A stretch of 52,138 nt of DNA from positions 1-52,138 of the forward strand of contig DATAZY010000037.1 in assembly GCA_036271795.1 (NCBI GenBank). Reading direction: 5' to 3'. The DNA is from Galbitalea sp036271795. Lineage in GTDB: Bacteria > Actinomycetota > Actinomycetes > Actinomycetales > Microbacteriaceae. Positions 26,033-35,350 of the stretch are shown here, in pieces. The notes beneath the pieces were generated by a model. The model did no database searches and was not told the DNA's origin. It worked only from the letters and a program-made list of their open reading frames with translations. The position numbers and the translations under genes are program-made. The first letter of the stretch is position 1. Each line of letters begins with the position of its first letter.

Positions 26033-26932
26033 TCAGAGAGCCGCGAACGCGCGAACCGGAAACGTGCCGAACCCCTCGATGAGCGGCGGTGTTGCCGTGA
26101 AGCGGGCGCCCGACGCCGGAAGGCTGGCGAGGTTCGTCAGGTGCTCGACGACGTGGATGCCCGCGGCCAGCAGTCGAGTGTGCGCCGGGCGCTCGCCCGT
26201 GCGCTCCGTGTTGTCGATGTTGAGCGAGTCAATTCCCACCAACGCGACGCCCTGATCGACGAGGTAGTCGACGCCATCGGGCGCGAGGTACGGGGCACCG
26301 GTTGCGTAGGACGGCGAGCCGAAGTGCCGGTCCCAGCCGGTGTGCAGCAGAACCGCCTTGCCCGCGACCTCGCGATCCCAGAGGGCGGATGCCGGGATGC
26401 CGCGCTCGGCCGCATCATCCAGATGGAAGACCTCGGTCGGCAGGTTCACGAGCGTCTCGAGGCTGAGGCCGGCCAGGTCGGTGCCGCCCTCGTAACGATG
26501 CCACGGGCTGTCGAGGTAGGTGCCGGTGTTGCCGATGAGAGTGAGGATATCCATCGCGAACTCGGTGCCGGGGGCGTACCTCGACTTCGAGTTCTCCCGG
26601 GTCAGAAACGGCTCGATAGTTGGCGCAGGCAGTCCGGGATAGGTGATCAATCCCTCGCGGATGACATGGCTGAGCTCTACGAATCTCCCCGCCTCCGAGG
26701 GCGCTTCGACCTCGATACCGCGGCTGCCGCGGTGCTGCTCTTCCACGATCGTGAGGTTGGTCAGCCGCACACTCCCGACGAGAGCGAGGCCGAGGTGCTG
26801 AACGAACAGCCGCGCAACGGTCGGTTCGTCGACATCCTTCGAGGGCAGGTCCAGTCGGAATTCGCTCGCGGTCAGCCCGCCGCCATTGGCGAAGTCGACC
26901 TGCGCATCAAAGTGGGCGCGATACTGCGGCAT
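26033..26932 (-). CDS. Cyclase family protein (kynurenine formamidase-like fold)
   Basis: This metal-dependent cyclase/hydrolase (299 aa) has an N-terminal extension of about 80 residues. The core starts at FVELSHVIREGLITYPG. The usual HGGTHxDxPxH metal motif appears here as GNTGTYLDSPWHRYEGG, so the first His and the inner His are replaced while Asp and the last His remain. Later segments VALVGIDSLNID and GIHVVEHLTNL are typical. Its start overlaps the end of the APC permease gene by 26 bp, so the two are probably one unit. The substrate is unknown; an amide or cyclic compound imported by the permease would fit. Confidence 0.83.
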   Translation of the reverse strand: MPQYRAHFDAQVDFANGGGLTASEFRLDLPSKDVDEPTVARLFVQHLGLALVGSVRLTNLTIVEEQHRGSRGIEVEAPSEAGRFVELSHVIREGLITYPGLPAPTIEPFLTRENSKSRYAPGTEFAMDILTLIGNTGTYLDSPWHRYEGGTDLAGLSLETLVNLPTEVFHLDDAAERGIPASALWDREVAGKAVLLHTGWDRHFGSPSYATGAPYLAPDGVDYLVDQGVALVGIDSLNIDNTERTGERPAHTRLLAAGIHVVEHLTNLASLPASGARFTATPPLIEGFGTFPVRAFAAL

Positions 26933-28235
26933 GCCGGCTCCTCTTCTGTAGCTGATGTCTCTTGTAGAGGGCCACGAGAACCGCGGCGACGGCGAGCGCC
27001 GCCGGGACGACGAGGTGCCAGCCCGCGAGCACGAGCAGACCAGCCACGAGGACGACCGAGATCACGGCCATCCACCAGCCGGCACTCCAGCGCTCCAGCA
27101 GCCGAACCGCCGCGACCATCCCCAGCGCGTAGACAGCGACCATACAGCTCGTGTTGATGAGGATGAACGGGGTGAGGTCGAAGCCGGTGATGACGAGCAG
27201 CACGAAATAGACCAGGTCGATGATGCCCACGATGAGGAGCGAGCGGCGCGGTATCTGCCCGGCCTGCGAACCGCGTGCGATCCACTTCGGCAGGTGTCCG
27301 TCGCGTCCAAGCGCGCTGCCGAGTTTCGCGAACGCGGCGAGATAGATGTTGAGAACTCCGATGGTGACGACAAGAGCGATTCCCGCGATGATCCATGCGC
27401 CGTATCCGGGTGCCGCCTGCGAAACGAGGCCGAGGAGCGGCACCGCGGACGTGTTGTGGGTACCGAGAACCGCGACTGTGACGAACTGGAGCGCAAGGTA
27501 GGCGGTGCCAACGGTGGCGATCGCGATCGCGGTCGCCAGCGGGATGGTGCGGCGCGGGTTCTTGAACTCCCCCGCGATGTGCGTTACGGCTTCCCAGCCG
27601 GCAAACGCCCAGATGAAGAGGCTCACTCCGGCGCCTACTCCCAGCCAGCCGTGCGGCAGGAACGGCGTGAACCGTGACACCTTCGCCTCGGGCAGTGTCA
27701 GCACGACGACACCGATGACGACAACCAGGAGAATACCCGTCAGCACCAGCTGCAGCGATCCGGACACTCGCACGCCGAATGCGTTAACAACAAACGGCGG
27801 TACGTAGATGAGCAACCCAATCACGATGATGAGCCAGCGTGGCACCGACGCGTGCTCGCCGTAGATCGCCGCGACCACATACTGGGCGCTCAGGATGCCG
27901 ACGACGGGAGCACCGACGGCGACGCCGAAGAAGAACCAGTATCCGGCCATCCGCGACGCCGTCTTGCCCAGCGCCAGTTGGACGAAGGTCGCGACGCCGC
28001 CCGCATCCGGGAAGCGCGACGCCAGCGCCGCGAACGTTCCCGCGAGCGGGATCGACAGGATCAACACCGCGAGAACCGAAAGCATGGACGCCGGCCCGGC
28101 CGCCTTGGCCGCGAGCGAAGGGAGAACGAGGATGCCCGTTCCGAGTACCGCGGCAACGTAAAGTGCCGACGCCCGCACCAGGCCAAGCCGCCCCGGAAGG
28201 ACTTCGGCGGCCGGTGGCGCAACTTCGGTGGTCAT
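26907..28235 (-). CDS. APC-family amino acid/amine permease
   Basis: This integral membrane transporter (442 aa) of the amino acid-polyamine-organocation family has about 12 hydrophobic segments. The first segment contains the family's GTGILVLPS motif. The short C-terminus is basic (KRHQLQKRSRH). It is followed by and overlaps the cyclase-family gene, which suggests that its substrate is processed by that enzyme. Amino acids, amines and related amides are all possible. Confidence 0.9.
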   Translation of the reverse strand: MTTEVAPPAAEVLPGRLGLVRASALYVAAVLGTGILVLPSLAAKAAGPASMLSVLAVLILSIPLAGTFAALASRFPDAGGVATFVQLALGKTASRMAGYWFFFGVAVGAPVVGILSAQYVVAAIYGEHASVPRWLIIVIGLLIYVPPFVVNAFGVRVSGSLQLVLTGILLVVVIGVVVLTLPEAKVSRFTPFLPHGWLGVGAGVSLFIWAFAGWEAVTHIAGEFKNPRRTIPLATAIAIATVGTAYLALQFVTVAVLGTHNTSAVPLLGLVSQAAPGYGAWIIAGIALVVTIGVLNIYLAAFAKLGSALGRDGHLPKWIARGSQAGQIPRRSLLIVGIIDLVYFVLLVITGFDLTPFILINTSCMVAVYALGMVAAVRLLERWSAGWWMAVISVVLVAGLLVLAGWHLVVPAALAVAAVLVALYKRHQLQKRSRHAAVSRPL

Positions 28236-28273
28236 CGCCTCAGTCTGTCAGCGACCACAGACGCCGACCACGC

Positions 28274-28316
28274 AGAAGCGGACACGGCGCCACTAACTCG
28301 CGCCACGTCCGCTTCT
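28274..28316. terminator. Long hairpin between convergent-free leftward genes, possible terminator
   Basis: Two 17-base arms (28274-28290 and 28300-28316) pair at 15 of 17 positions around a 9-base loop, with a perfect outer 10 bp. It follows the end of the membrane glycosyltransferase gene by about 12 bp on the minus strand. There is no run of T after it, so it would be a U-less terminator or an RNA processing structure. Confidence 0.5.
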
Positions 28317-28328
28317 ACAAGCGACGAA

Positions 28329-30359
28329 CTACTTCGTCAGGTCGTAGAGCGTCACCCCATCCACGGTTGTCGCGGTGTAGTGCGCCGCGACCCAGCTGGC
28401 AATCTGCGACGAGACATTGGAGCCTCCGTTCGAGGCGCCCAGCGTCCCGCCGATGAAGTAGTGGATCTCGCCCTTGGCGACGTCGGCCTTGAACTCGGCC
28501 AGCGTCGGAGAAGGATCGCTCCCGTTGAAGCCGCCGACCGGCATAACCGCCTCTTGCGTAGCGAGTTGGTAGCCAGCCGCGCTGTTCGATCCGACTGCCG
28601 CCGCGACCCACTTGTAGCTGGAGGCATCCGCCTTCAGCAGCTTAGATAAAGCCGTTCCGACACTGCTGCTATCGAGCAAACCTGCAGCCCCGCCGCCGCG
28701 CGCTCCCGTTGCTCCCTGACCCGCAGCACCGCGTCCGGTGCCGAAGCCTGGCCTGGTTCCCGTCGGCGCGCCCCCGGCCTGCGCTCCCGGAGCGCCACCG
28801 AATCCACCCCGACCGCCCGCAGCACCGGGAGCGCCGCCGCCAAAGCCACCGGTCGAGCCGGCAACCGTCGGGCCGGCAGTAACAATGGACCCGCTGTGGC
28901 CCGTGGAGACGGTGTCGAGTGTCCAGGCCGTCGGGGCGAGCAGGGATGCGGTGATTGCGACGGCGATTGTCGCCCCGGCCATCCGGCGTCCGCGCTGCGG
29001 GAGAAGCAGGAGAACCGCGGCCACAACGCCGAGCGCCACGACGACCCAGCGAAGCCAGGGCAGCCAGTCGCTTGCTTCATCGAGGAGAACGAACCCCCAG
29101 GTCGCAGTTCCGAGCACGACCACGGCGGCGATGATGCGCGACCAGAGTTCCCCGCGATAGGCCCACAGCACCGAGGCACCCATGGCCACCACACCGGCGA
29201 TCGCGGGCGCCAGGGCAACAGTGTAGTAGTCGTGGAAGATGCCCTCCGCGAAGCTGAAGGTAAGCCCCGTGATGACGAACCATGCGGTGAACAGCATCAG
29301 AGTTGCGCGGCGAAGATCCGTGCGCTTGCCGCGCATGACGATGAACGCGACGAGTGCCAGGACGAGGGCGGCGGGCATGAGCCAGCTGATCTGCCCGCCC
29401 GTCGTGCTCTCGAACATTCGCAGGATGCCCGTTGCGCCCCACATCCCACCGGTCGTCGTTGCCCCGGCACCGCCGCCGGTTACGCTGCCCGTCTCGCTCC
29501 CGGTGAGCCGCCCGAACCCGTTGTAGCCGAAGGTGAGTTCGAGGAAGCTGTTGGTCTGCGATCCGCCGATGTACGGCCGCAGGTTCGCCGGCACGAGCTC
29601 GACGATCGCCACCCACCAACCGGCCGAAATGATGGTCACGCCGAACGCCAGTAGCAGGTGCCAAATCCGTCGCCACCAGTTACCGGGCGCGGCGACGAGA
29701 TAGATGCCGGCGAGAGCGGGCAGGATGACCGCGGCCTGCAGCTGCTTAGTCAGGAAACCCAGTCCGACCATGACTCCGGCCCAGAGAATCCAGCGCAGCT
29801 TTCCCGACTGGATACCGCGAATCGTGAAGTACACCGACAGGCTCATCAGCAGGACCAGCATCGCATCCGGGTTGTTGAACCGGAACATCAGCGCAGCGAC
29901 CGGAGTGAGAGCGAGAACACCGCCCGCGAGCAGCGCGGTCCGAGCGGAGAACGATCGCCGCACCGTCAGGTAGACCACGGCGACGGTTGCGACGCCCATC
30001 AGCGCCTCGGGCAGCAGGATGCTGAACGAGCTCAACCCGAACAGGCGAACCGAGAGCTCCATCAGCCACAGGCTCGCGGGCGGCTTGTCGACCGTGATCG
30101 AGTTCGCGGCGTCGGAGGAGCCATAGAAGAACGCCTCCCAGTTGGTCGAGCCGGCCTGCACGGCCGCGGAGTAGAAGGAGTTCGCCCATCCGCTCGACGC
30201 CAGGTTCCAGATGTACAGAACTCCGGTGAGAACCAGAAGGCCAAAAAAGGACGGGCGCTCCCAGCGTGCGGCTGTCGCCGAACCGCGCAGGATGCGCCGG
30301 GCCCACGATGCGCGAGCCGGACCGGCCGTTGCCTGGACCGGAAGGGTTGATGTCGTCAT
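28329..30359 (-). CDS. Glycosyltransferase family 39-like membrane protein
   Basis: This multi-pass protein (676 aa) resembles ArnT/PMT-type transferases that move a sugar from a polyprenyl phosphate carrier on the outer side of the membrane. The first loop has SFYSAAVQAGSTNWEAFFYGSSD and ITVDKPPASLWLMEL, typical of these actinobacterial proteins, and about 11 hydrophobic segments follow. A Gly/Ala/Arg-rich stretch of about 60 residues (near 525-585) joins the membrane part to a C-terminal extracytoplasmic domain. The ATG at 30359 overlaps the stop of the GT2-GtrA gene (ATGA). That gene probably makes its lipid-linked sugar donor. The sugar and acceptor are unknown. Confidence 0.88.
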   Translation of the reverse strand: MTTSTLPVQATAGPARASWARRILRGSATAARWERPSFFGLLVLTGVLYIWNLASSGWANSFYSAAVQAGSTNWEAFFYGSSDAANSITVDKPPASLWLMELSVRLFGLSSFSILLPEALMGVATVAVVYLTVRRSFSARTALLAGGVLALTPVAALMFRFNNPDAMLVLLMSLSVYFTIRGIQSGKLRWILWAGVMVGLGFLTKQLQAAVILPALAGIYLVAAPGNWWRRIWHLLLAFGVTIISAGWWVAIVELVPANLRPYIGGSQTNSFLELTFGYNGFGRLTGSETGSVTGGGAGATTTGGMWGATGILRMFESTTGGQISWLMPAALVLALVAFIVMRGKRTDLRRATLMLFTAWFVITGLTFSFAEGIFHDYYTVALAPAIAGVVAMGASVLWAYRGELWSRIIAAVVVLGTATWGFVLLDEASDWLPWLRWVVVALGVVAAVLLLLPQRGRRMAGATIAVAITASLLAPTAWTLDTVSTGHSGSIVTAGPTVAGSTGGFGGGAPGAAGGRGGFGGAPGAQAGGAPTGTRPGFGTGRGAAGQGATGARGGGAAGLLDSSSVGTALSKLLKADASSYKWVAAAVGSNSAAGYQLATQEAVMPVGGFNGSDPSPTLAEFKADVAKGEIHYFIGGTLGASNGGSNVSSQIASWVAAHYTATTVDGVTLYDLTK

Positions 30360-31654
30360 GATGCGCTCACTGTCTGGCTGTTCGACGGAATGATGGTCTG
30401 AAGGCTGTCTCGACTGAACGTCTCCCGCGATGCGAAATCGGCCGCCGCGAGCGGTGCCGGCCGGGACCGGAACACCCAGGCGCGGAAGAGCACGAAGCGA
30501 AGAACCGTTGCGAGCAGGTTGGCAAACGTGAGCACGATGAGCTCGACCGTCGAGTTGGCACCCGGATTGATCGCGTGGAGTTCGAGCAGCGCTCCACTCG
30601 TGATCAGCCAGGCGATACCGAACACGATCAGACCCTGAAATTGGTGGGTAGCGAGTCGGGATCGGCCGCGAACACCGAACGTGAAACGCCGATTGGCGGC
30701 GGTGTTGGCGATAGCCGTGACGAGCAACGCGAGGAAGTTGGCCAGGAATCCGATCATCACCGACGAGAAGAGCAGGTACAGGAGTGCGTAGGCCGCGGTC
30801 GACAGGACTCCGACAACGCCGAAGCGCACCACCTGCCCGAAGAAGGACGGTGGGCGCTCGACGGCGAATGGATGCCGTCCCAGTTCCGCGTAGACCCGGT
30901 CGACGGGGATTCGGCCGGAGACCAGCCCGCGAGTCACTCGCCACATACCGGCGAGATCCGCCTTCGCCGTGGACACCAGGTCGACGCGACTGTCCGGGTC
31001 ATCCACCCAGTCGACGGGGACCTCGTGGATGCGCATCCCGCTGCGCTCAGCCAGAATCAGGAGCTCGGTGTCGAAGAACCAGCCGGTGTCCTCGACGAGA
31101 GGAAGTAGCTTGGCCGCGACATCCGTGCGCATGGCCTTGAAGCCACATTGCGCATCACTGAACTGGGCTCCCATCAGGCGCCGCAGTAGAAAATTGTAGG
31201 AGCGGGAAATGAACTCGCGCTTGCCGGCGCGAGTGACCCGCGCCGAGGCCGCCAGCCGAGTCCCAATCGCGATGTCGGAATGTCCGGACAGGAGCGGGGC
31301 AATGAGCGGGGGCAGGCCCCGAAGATCAGTCGAAAGATCGACGTCGAGGTAGGCGACCACCCTCGCGTTCGACTCGAGCCAGGCCCGCTTCAGGGCGCGG
31401 CCGCGACCTCTATCGTCGAGGTGCAGAACGGCGACGCGATCGAGATCGTAGGTGAGAAAGGTCGCGAGCTCTAGGGTCGCATCCGTACTGGCGTTGTCCG
31501 CGATCGTGATCTGCCATGGCACCTCGATCTCGGCCGCCAGATACTCGTGGAGAGTTCGGATGCTCCGCTCGAGCGAGGCCTGCTCGTTGTAGACCGGAAC
31601 CACGACCTCGAGGGTCGGTGGCTGTGTATTCTGCCGGTTGGTCGATTTATCCAT
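30356..31654 (-). CDS. GT2 glycosyltransferase fused to GtrA-like membrane domain
   Basis: The N-terminal part (to about residue 240) is a family 2 transferase like dolichyl/polyprenyl-phosphate sugar synthases: VVVPVYNEQASL at 18-29, and Asp104/Asp106 in AYLDVDLST as nucleotide-sugar ligands. The C-terminal part (from about 270) has four membrane segments of the GtrA type (VVRFGVVGVLSTAAYALLY), which hold or move the polyprenyl-linked sugar. The gene is coupled by ATGA to the GT39-like gene, so the pair probably forms a make-and-transfer module for envelope glycosylation. No clear ribosome site is seen before the ATG at 31654. Confidence 0.92.
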   Translation of the reverse strand: MDKSTNRQNTQPPTLEVVVPVYNEQASLERSIRTLHEYLAAEIEVPWQITIADNASTDATLELATFLTYDLDRVAVLHLDDRGRGRALKRAWLESNARVVAYLDVDLSTDLRGLPPLIAPLLSGHSDIAIGTRLAASARVTRAGKREFISRSYNFLLRRLMGAQFSDAQCGFKAMRTDVAAKLLPLVEDTGWFFDTELLILAERSGMRIHEVPVDWVDDPDSRVDLVSTAKADLAGMWRVTRGLVSGRIPVDRVYAELGRHPFAVERPPSFFGQVVRFGVVGVLSTAAYALLYLLFSSVMIGFLANFLALLVTAIANTAANRRFTFGVRGRSRLATHQFQGLIVFGIAWLITSGALLELHAINPGANSTVELIVLTFANLLATVLRFVLFRAWVFRSRPAPLAAADFASRETFSRDSLQTIIPSNSQTVSAS

Positions 31655-31726
31655 GCCGAAAGCATCGGCGGCGTGGCTATGCCAATCCTATGAACCGTCT
31701 ATGGCATGCCCATGACTTCCGGAGTG

Positions 31727-32896
31727 CTAGACCGAAGACAGTGCCTGCAGAACGTCGGCCAGGAGATCGGCCTCGTCCTCGATGCCGACGGAGAGTCGAA
31801 CAACGTTGTCCGGAACTTCGAGCTCAGTTCCCTTGACAGAAGCGTGGGTCATCTCCGACGGGTACCCGATGAGCGACTCGACGCCGCCGAGCGATTCCGC
31901 GAGCTGGAAGACGGTGGTCGACTCGGCGAACTGTCGCGCGGCCCCTGAGCCGCCCTTGAGCGCAACGGACAGCATCCCGCCGAATCGAAGCATCTGCCGC
32001 GCCGCCAGGTCGTGGCCGGGATGCTGCGTCAGACCGGGATAGTAGACCGCCTCCAGAGCGGGATGCCCCACGAGCGCCTCCGCGATCGCTTGCGCGTTCG
32101 AGCTATGGCGCTCCATCCGCAGAGCGAGCGTCTTGATCCCCCGAATCGTCAGCCACGCGTCAAACGGCCCGCTAACCGCGCCGACGCCGAACTGCAGGAA
32201 CCCAATCTTCTCCGCCAGCTCCGCGTCGCTCAGGATGACAGCACCACCGAGCACATCGGAGTGGCCGCCGAGGTACTTCGTGGTCGAATGGACGACCACG
32301 TCGGCGCCGAGAGCGAGCGGCTGCTGCAGGTAGGGCGACGCAAAAGTGTTGTCGACGATGACGAGCGCGCCGGCCTTGTGACCGATCTCGGCGAGCGCAG
32401 CGATGTCGCTGATCTTCATGAGCGGGTTGCTGGGGGTTTCGATCCACAGGATGCGCGTTGCCGACGCGTCCACCGCATCTCGAACCGCGTCCAGGTCGCT
32501 CATGTCGACGGTGATGAGCCCGACGCCCCACGGGACGTGGACGCGGGAAACCAGCCGATGGGTGCCGCCATAGACGTCGTTCCCCATGACGACCCGGTCC
32601 CCGGGCTTCAGGATGGCACGAAGAAGGGTGTCCTCAGCGGCGAGCCCGGACGCGAAGCTGTAGGCGTGCGTTCCGCCCTCGAGCGAGGCAAGCAGCGTCT
32701 GCAGCGACGTCCGAGTCGGGTTGCCGCCGCGCGCGTACTCGTAGCCGCCCCGGAAACCGCCGATCCCATCCTGCACGAAGGTCGAAGTGAGGTAGACGGG
32801 AGGCACGACCGCACCCGTCGTCGGGTCAAACTCCTGGCCCTCGTGGATGGCGCGAGTGGAAAAGCCCGGAATTGCGGGCTGCGAATCTGTTGGCAC
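31727..32896 (-). CDS. metB: Cystathionine gamma-synthase/gamma-lyase-type PLP enzyme
   Basis: This Cys/Met metabolism PLP enzyme (389 aa) has the N-terminal STRAIHEGQEFDPTTGAVVPP, the phosphate loop YEYARGGNPTR, and the PLP Lys207 in VHSTTKYLGGHSD. In actinobacteria such proteins make or split cystathionine; synthase and lyase cannot be told apart with certainty here. It starts at a GTG 18 bp downstream of the cystathionine beta-synthase gene. The pair together would run transsulfuration between homocysteine and cysteine. Confidence 0.9.
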   Translation of the reverse strand: MPTDSQPAIPGFSTRAIHEGQEFDPTTGAVVPPVYLTSTFVQDGIGGFRGGYEYARGGNPTRTSLQTLLASLEGGTHAYSFASGLAAEDTLLRAILKPGDRVVMGNDVYGGTHRLVSRVHVPWGVGLITVDMSDLDAVRDAVDASATRILWIETPSNPLMKISDIAALAEIGHKAGALVIVDNTFASPYLQQPLALGADVVVHSTTKYLGGHSDVLGGAVILSDAELAEKIGFLQFGVGAVSGPFDAWLTIRGIKTLALRMERHSSNAQAIAEALVGHPALEAVYYPGLTQHPGHDLAARQMLRFGGMLSVALKGGSGAARQFAESTTVFQLAESLGGVESLIGYPSEMTHASVKGTELEVPDNVVRLSVGIEDEADLLADVLQALSSV

Positions 32897-32914
32897 TGGG
32901 TCTCTTTGCTGTGG

Positions 32915-34279
32915 TTAGGTCGATAGGTAGTTGAGCAGGTCGGTCCTGGTCAGGACGGCAATGGGTTTTCCGTCGTCGACGACCAGAAGGGCGCTCGCGC
33001 CGGCCAGAGCCGAGCGAGCCTGGGTCACGGATTCGTGCACCCCGATCAGTCCGAGCGGCGGACCGACGAATCCCGCGATCGAGTCGGTCATGCTGGCGGC
33101 ACCACTGAAGACCAGTTCGACAAGTGATTCCTCCGCGAGCGCGCCGACAACTTCGCCAATCACAACGGGTGGCTCGGCCGAAAGCACGGGCAGCTGCGAG
33201 ACCTCGTGGTTGGTCATGATCTGGATGGCGTCACGGACCGTATCGGACGGATGCGCGTGCACGAGATCTGGCATGTCGCCGGACTTCAGCCGGATGAGAT
33301 CAGCGACGGTGCGCTCGTCCGAGACCTGCGCGAAACCATAGGACTGCATCCACTGTTCGTTGAAGACCTTGCCGAGGTAGCCGCGGCCGCCGTCGGGGAG
33401 CAGGACGACCACGACGGCGTCCTTGTCGAGGTCGGCCGCGAGCTTGAGCGCAGCCGAAACCGCGAGCCCGCTCGAACCACCAACGAGGAGTCCCTCCTCG
33501 CGCGCAAGGCGAAGCGTCAGGTCGAACGATTCGGCGTCGGATGACGCGATGATCCGATCGACGACGGTCGGGTCGTAGGCAGTCGGCCAGAAATCTTCGC
33601 CAACACCCTCGACGAGGTACGGGCGACCGGTGCCACCCGAGTACACCGAGCCTTCCGGGTCCGCGCCGACGATCTGCACGGCACCGTGTGAGACCTCTTT
33701 GAGGTATTTACCGACCCCGGAGATGGTTCCGCCGGTGCCGACTCCGGCAACGAAATGGGTGACCTTGCCTTCGGTATCGTGCCAGATCTCCGGGCCTGTG
33801 GTCTCATAGTGGCTGAGCGGGCCGTTCGGGTTCGAGTACTGGTCGGGCTTGAATGCTCCCGGAATCTCGCGCGCGAGGCGATCGCTCACCGAGTAGTAGG
33901 ACTCCGGGCTCGACGGTTCGACGGACGTCGGCGTGACAACGATCTCCGCGCCGTAGGCCTTCAGGACGTTGCGTTTCTCTTCGCCCACTTTGTCCGGCAG
34001 CACAAAGACGCAGCGGTACCCGCGCTGCTGGGCGACCAGGGCCAGCCCGATGCCGGTGTTGCCGCTCGTCGGTTCGACGATCGTCCCGCCCGGCTTCAGC
34101 TTGCCTTCGGCTTCGGCGGCATCAAGGATCCGCGCGGCGATGCGGTCCTTGGATGACCCTCCCGGGTTCAGATATTCGACCTTTGCGAGGATGGTGGGCT
34201 GGTAACCCTTGGCCACGCTGTTCAGTCGTACGAGCGGGGTATTGCCGATCAGGTCGAGCACCGAGTTCGCGTACTTCAT
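32915..34279 (-). CDS. cbs: Cystathionine beta-synthase
   Basis: This PLP enzyme (454 aa) joins serine and homocysteine to cystathionine. The catalytic domain has IGNTPLVRLN, the PLP Lys44 in NPGGSSKDR and the phosphate loop PTSGNTGIG. Two C-terminal CBS domains begin near residue 335 (MPDLVHAHPSDTVRDAIQIM and the later HESVTQARSAL) and may sense a nucleotide or S-adenosylmethionine. This size and layout separate it from plain cysteine synthase. It leads the cbs-metB pair. A short tandem repeat lies in the 77 bp upstream. Confidence 0.94.
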   Translation of the reverse strand: MKYANSVLDLIGNTPLVRLNSVAKGYQPTILAKVEYLNPGGSSKDRIAARILDAAEAEGKLKPGGTIVEPTSGNTGIGLALVAQQRGYRCVFVLPDKVGEEKRNVLKAYGAEIVVTPTSVEPSSPESYYSVSDRLAREIPGAFKPDQYSNPNGPLSHYETTGPEIWHDTEGKVTHFVAGVGTGGTISGVGKYLKEVSHGAVQIVGADPEGSVYSGGTGRPYLVEGVGEDFWPTAYDPTVVDRIIASSDAESFDLTLRLAREEGLLVGGSSGLAVSAALKLAADLDKDAVVVVLLPDGGRGYLGKVFNEQWMQSYGFAQVSDERTVADLIRLKSGDMPDLVHAHPSDTVRDAIQIMTNHEVSQLPVLSAEPPVVIGEVVGALAEESLVELVFSGAASMTDSIAGFVGPPLGLIGVHESVTQARSALAGASALLVVDDGKPIAVLTRTDLLNYLST

Positions 34280-34309
34280 GGTCCGCCCAATCTATCAGCG
34301 GCGTTCGAA

Positions 34310-34346
34310 GTGTTACGGGAGGCCCCTCGTGTTACGGAGGCCCCCT
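34310..34346. repeat. Short tandem repeat upstream of cbs
   Basis: Two near-identical units, GTGTTACGGGAGGCCCCT (34310-34327) and GTGTTACGGAGGCCCCCT (34329-34346), lie in tandem between the Nudix gene end and the cbs start. They could be a paired operator in the cbs promoter or a chance duplication. Confidence 0.6.
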
Positions 34347-34356
34347 GCTGGCCCAG

Positions 34357-34797
34357 CTACATGTTGCTGCGGTTTTGGATCGCGGCCGACATGGTCAGGA
34401 TGTACGGCCGCATCACGTGGGCCGTGAGTGGCGCGAGCGCGACATCATCCATGCTGGCCGGATCGATCCAGATCAACTCCTCGATCTCCGCCGCGGCAAT
34501 GCCCTCGGTTTCGACCACCGTGAAGTGAACGTCGCAGTCGACCAGGTGGTCCCTCTCGTTCGCCGCAGCCGCGGAGAACCGGCCAACGTATTCCAGATCG
34601 TCCGGCTCGAGGTCGAAGCCCAGCTCTTCTGCCAGCTCGCGAATGAGTGCCTGCTGACCCGTCTCCCCCGCCTCGAACTTGCCGCCGGGCTGCATGAATG
34701 TGACGGTGTCGCGCTTGCGGACGAGCAGTAGCTGACCCTGCGAATTCAGGATGACGGCGGCGACGATCCGGATCACGGGCAGTTCCGAGACGGTCAT
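34357..34797 (-). CDS. Nudix hydrolase
   Basis: This small hydrolase (146 aa) cleaves a nucleoside diphosphate linked to another group. The full Nudix box is seen at residues 39-61: Gly39, Glu45, Arg53-Glu54, Glu57-Glu58 and Gly60. MQPGGKFEAGE is typical of MutT/ADP-ribose-type enzymes. The ATG at 34797 overlaps the stop of the upstream membrane protein gene (TGATG), so the longer frame reaching 35052 is not needed. The substrate cannot be assigned. Confidence 0.9.
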   Translation of the reverse strand: MTVSELPVIRIVAAVILNSQGQLLLVRKRDTVTFMQPGGKFEAGETGQQALIRELAEELGFDLEPDDLEYVGRFSAAAANERDHLVDCDVHFTVVETEGIAAAEIEELIWIDPASMDDVALAPLTAHVMRPYILTMSAAIQNRSNM

Positions 34798-35270
34798 CAC
34801 CGGTTTCCCGCCGCCGCGATTGCCTCCGTGCTGGGCGCATGGGCGAGACGCCAACTCGAATCGAAATAGAGGTAGGAGAGAGTCGCCGCGAGAATCGCGT
34901 TCACCAGCAGTCCCGGCACGTCGGCAACATCCATGTGGGGGAGATTTGAAACGGAGAGACCCACATATCCGGCGACGCTGAGGAGTGCGACAATCGCAAA
35001 GAGCGAGCCGAGCGCAAGGCCGGCGGGCACCCGGGCGGTCGTTCGCCACCACGGGCGCGGGGAGTCATCTTCGTCCGCGCCGCGAAAGACGCGCGCGCCA
35101 AGAACGACCAGCACGAATGCGAGAGCGCTGCGGAGGATGCCTGGGCCACCGGCCCCAGCGGGGATGGCCGCAATAAGGTACACAAGCACGCACGACACCA
35201 CCACATACGCGAGCTTCGCGTACCAGCGGCGAATGCGGGGTATGCGACTGGCTGCTGGTTGATTCGTCAT
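34797..35270 (-). CDS. Small membrane protein of unknown function
   Basis: This protein (157 aa) has a short basic N-terminus (RIPRIRRWYAK) and about four hydrophobic segments (VVVSCVLVYLIAAIPAGA, ILRSALAFVLVVLGARVF, LALGSLFAIVALLSVAGYVGL, VPGLLVNAILAATLSYLYF). I do not recognise a family. I chose the ATG at 35270; an upstream in-frame start at 35324 would add 18 residues that are not membrane-like. It is coupled to the Nudix gene. Confidence 0.75.
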   Translation of the reverse strand: MTNQPAASRIPRIRRWYAKLAYVVVSCVLVYLIAAIPAGAGGPGILRSALAFVLVVLGARVFRGADEDDSPRPWWRTTARVPAGLALGSLFAIVALLSVAGYVGLSVSNLPHMDVADVPGLLVNAILAATLSYLYFDSSWRLAHAPSTEAIAAAGNR

Positions 35271-35350
35271 TGCAACAAACCTATCGCCGCTCAACGTGAT
35301 CGACGACGCGTGTGAGTTGTCCACAGATCGCAGTTTTCGTTTCCGAGGTT

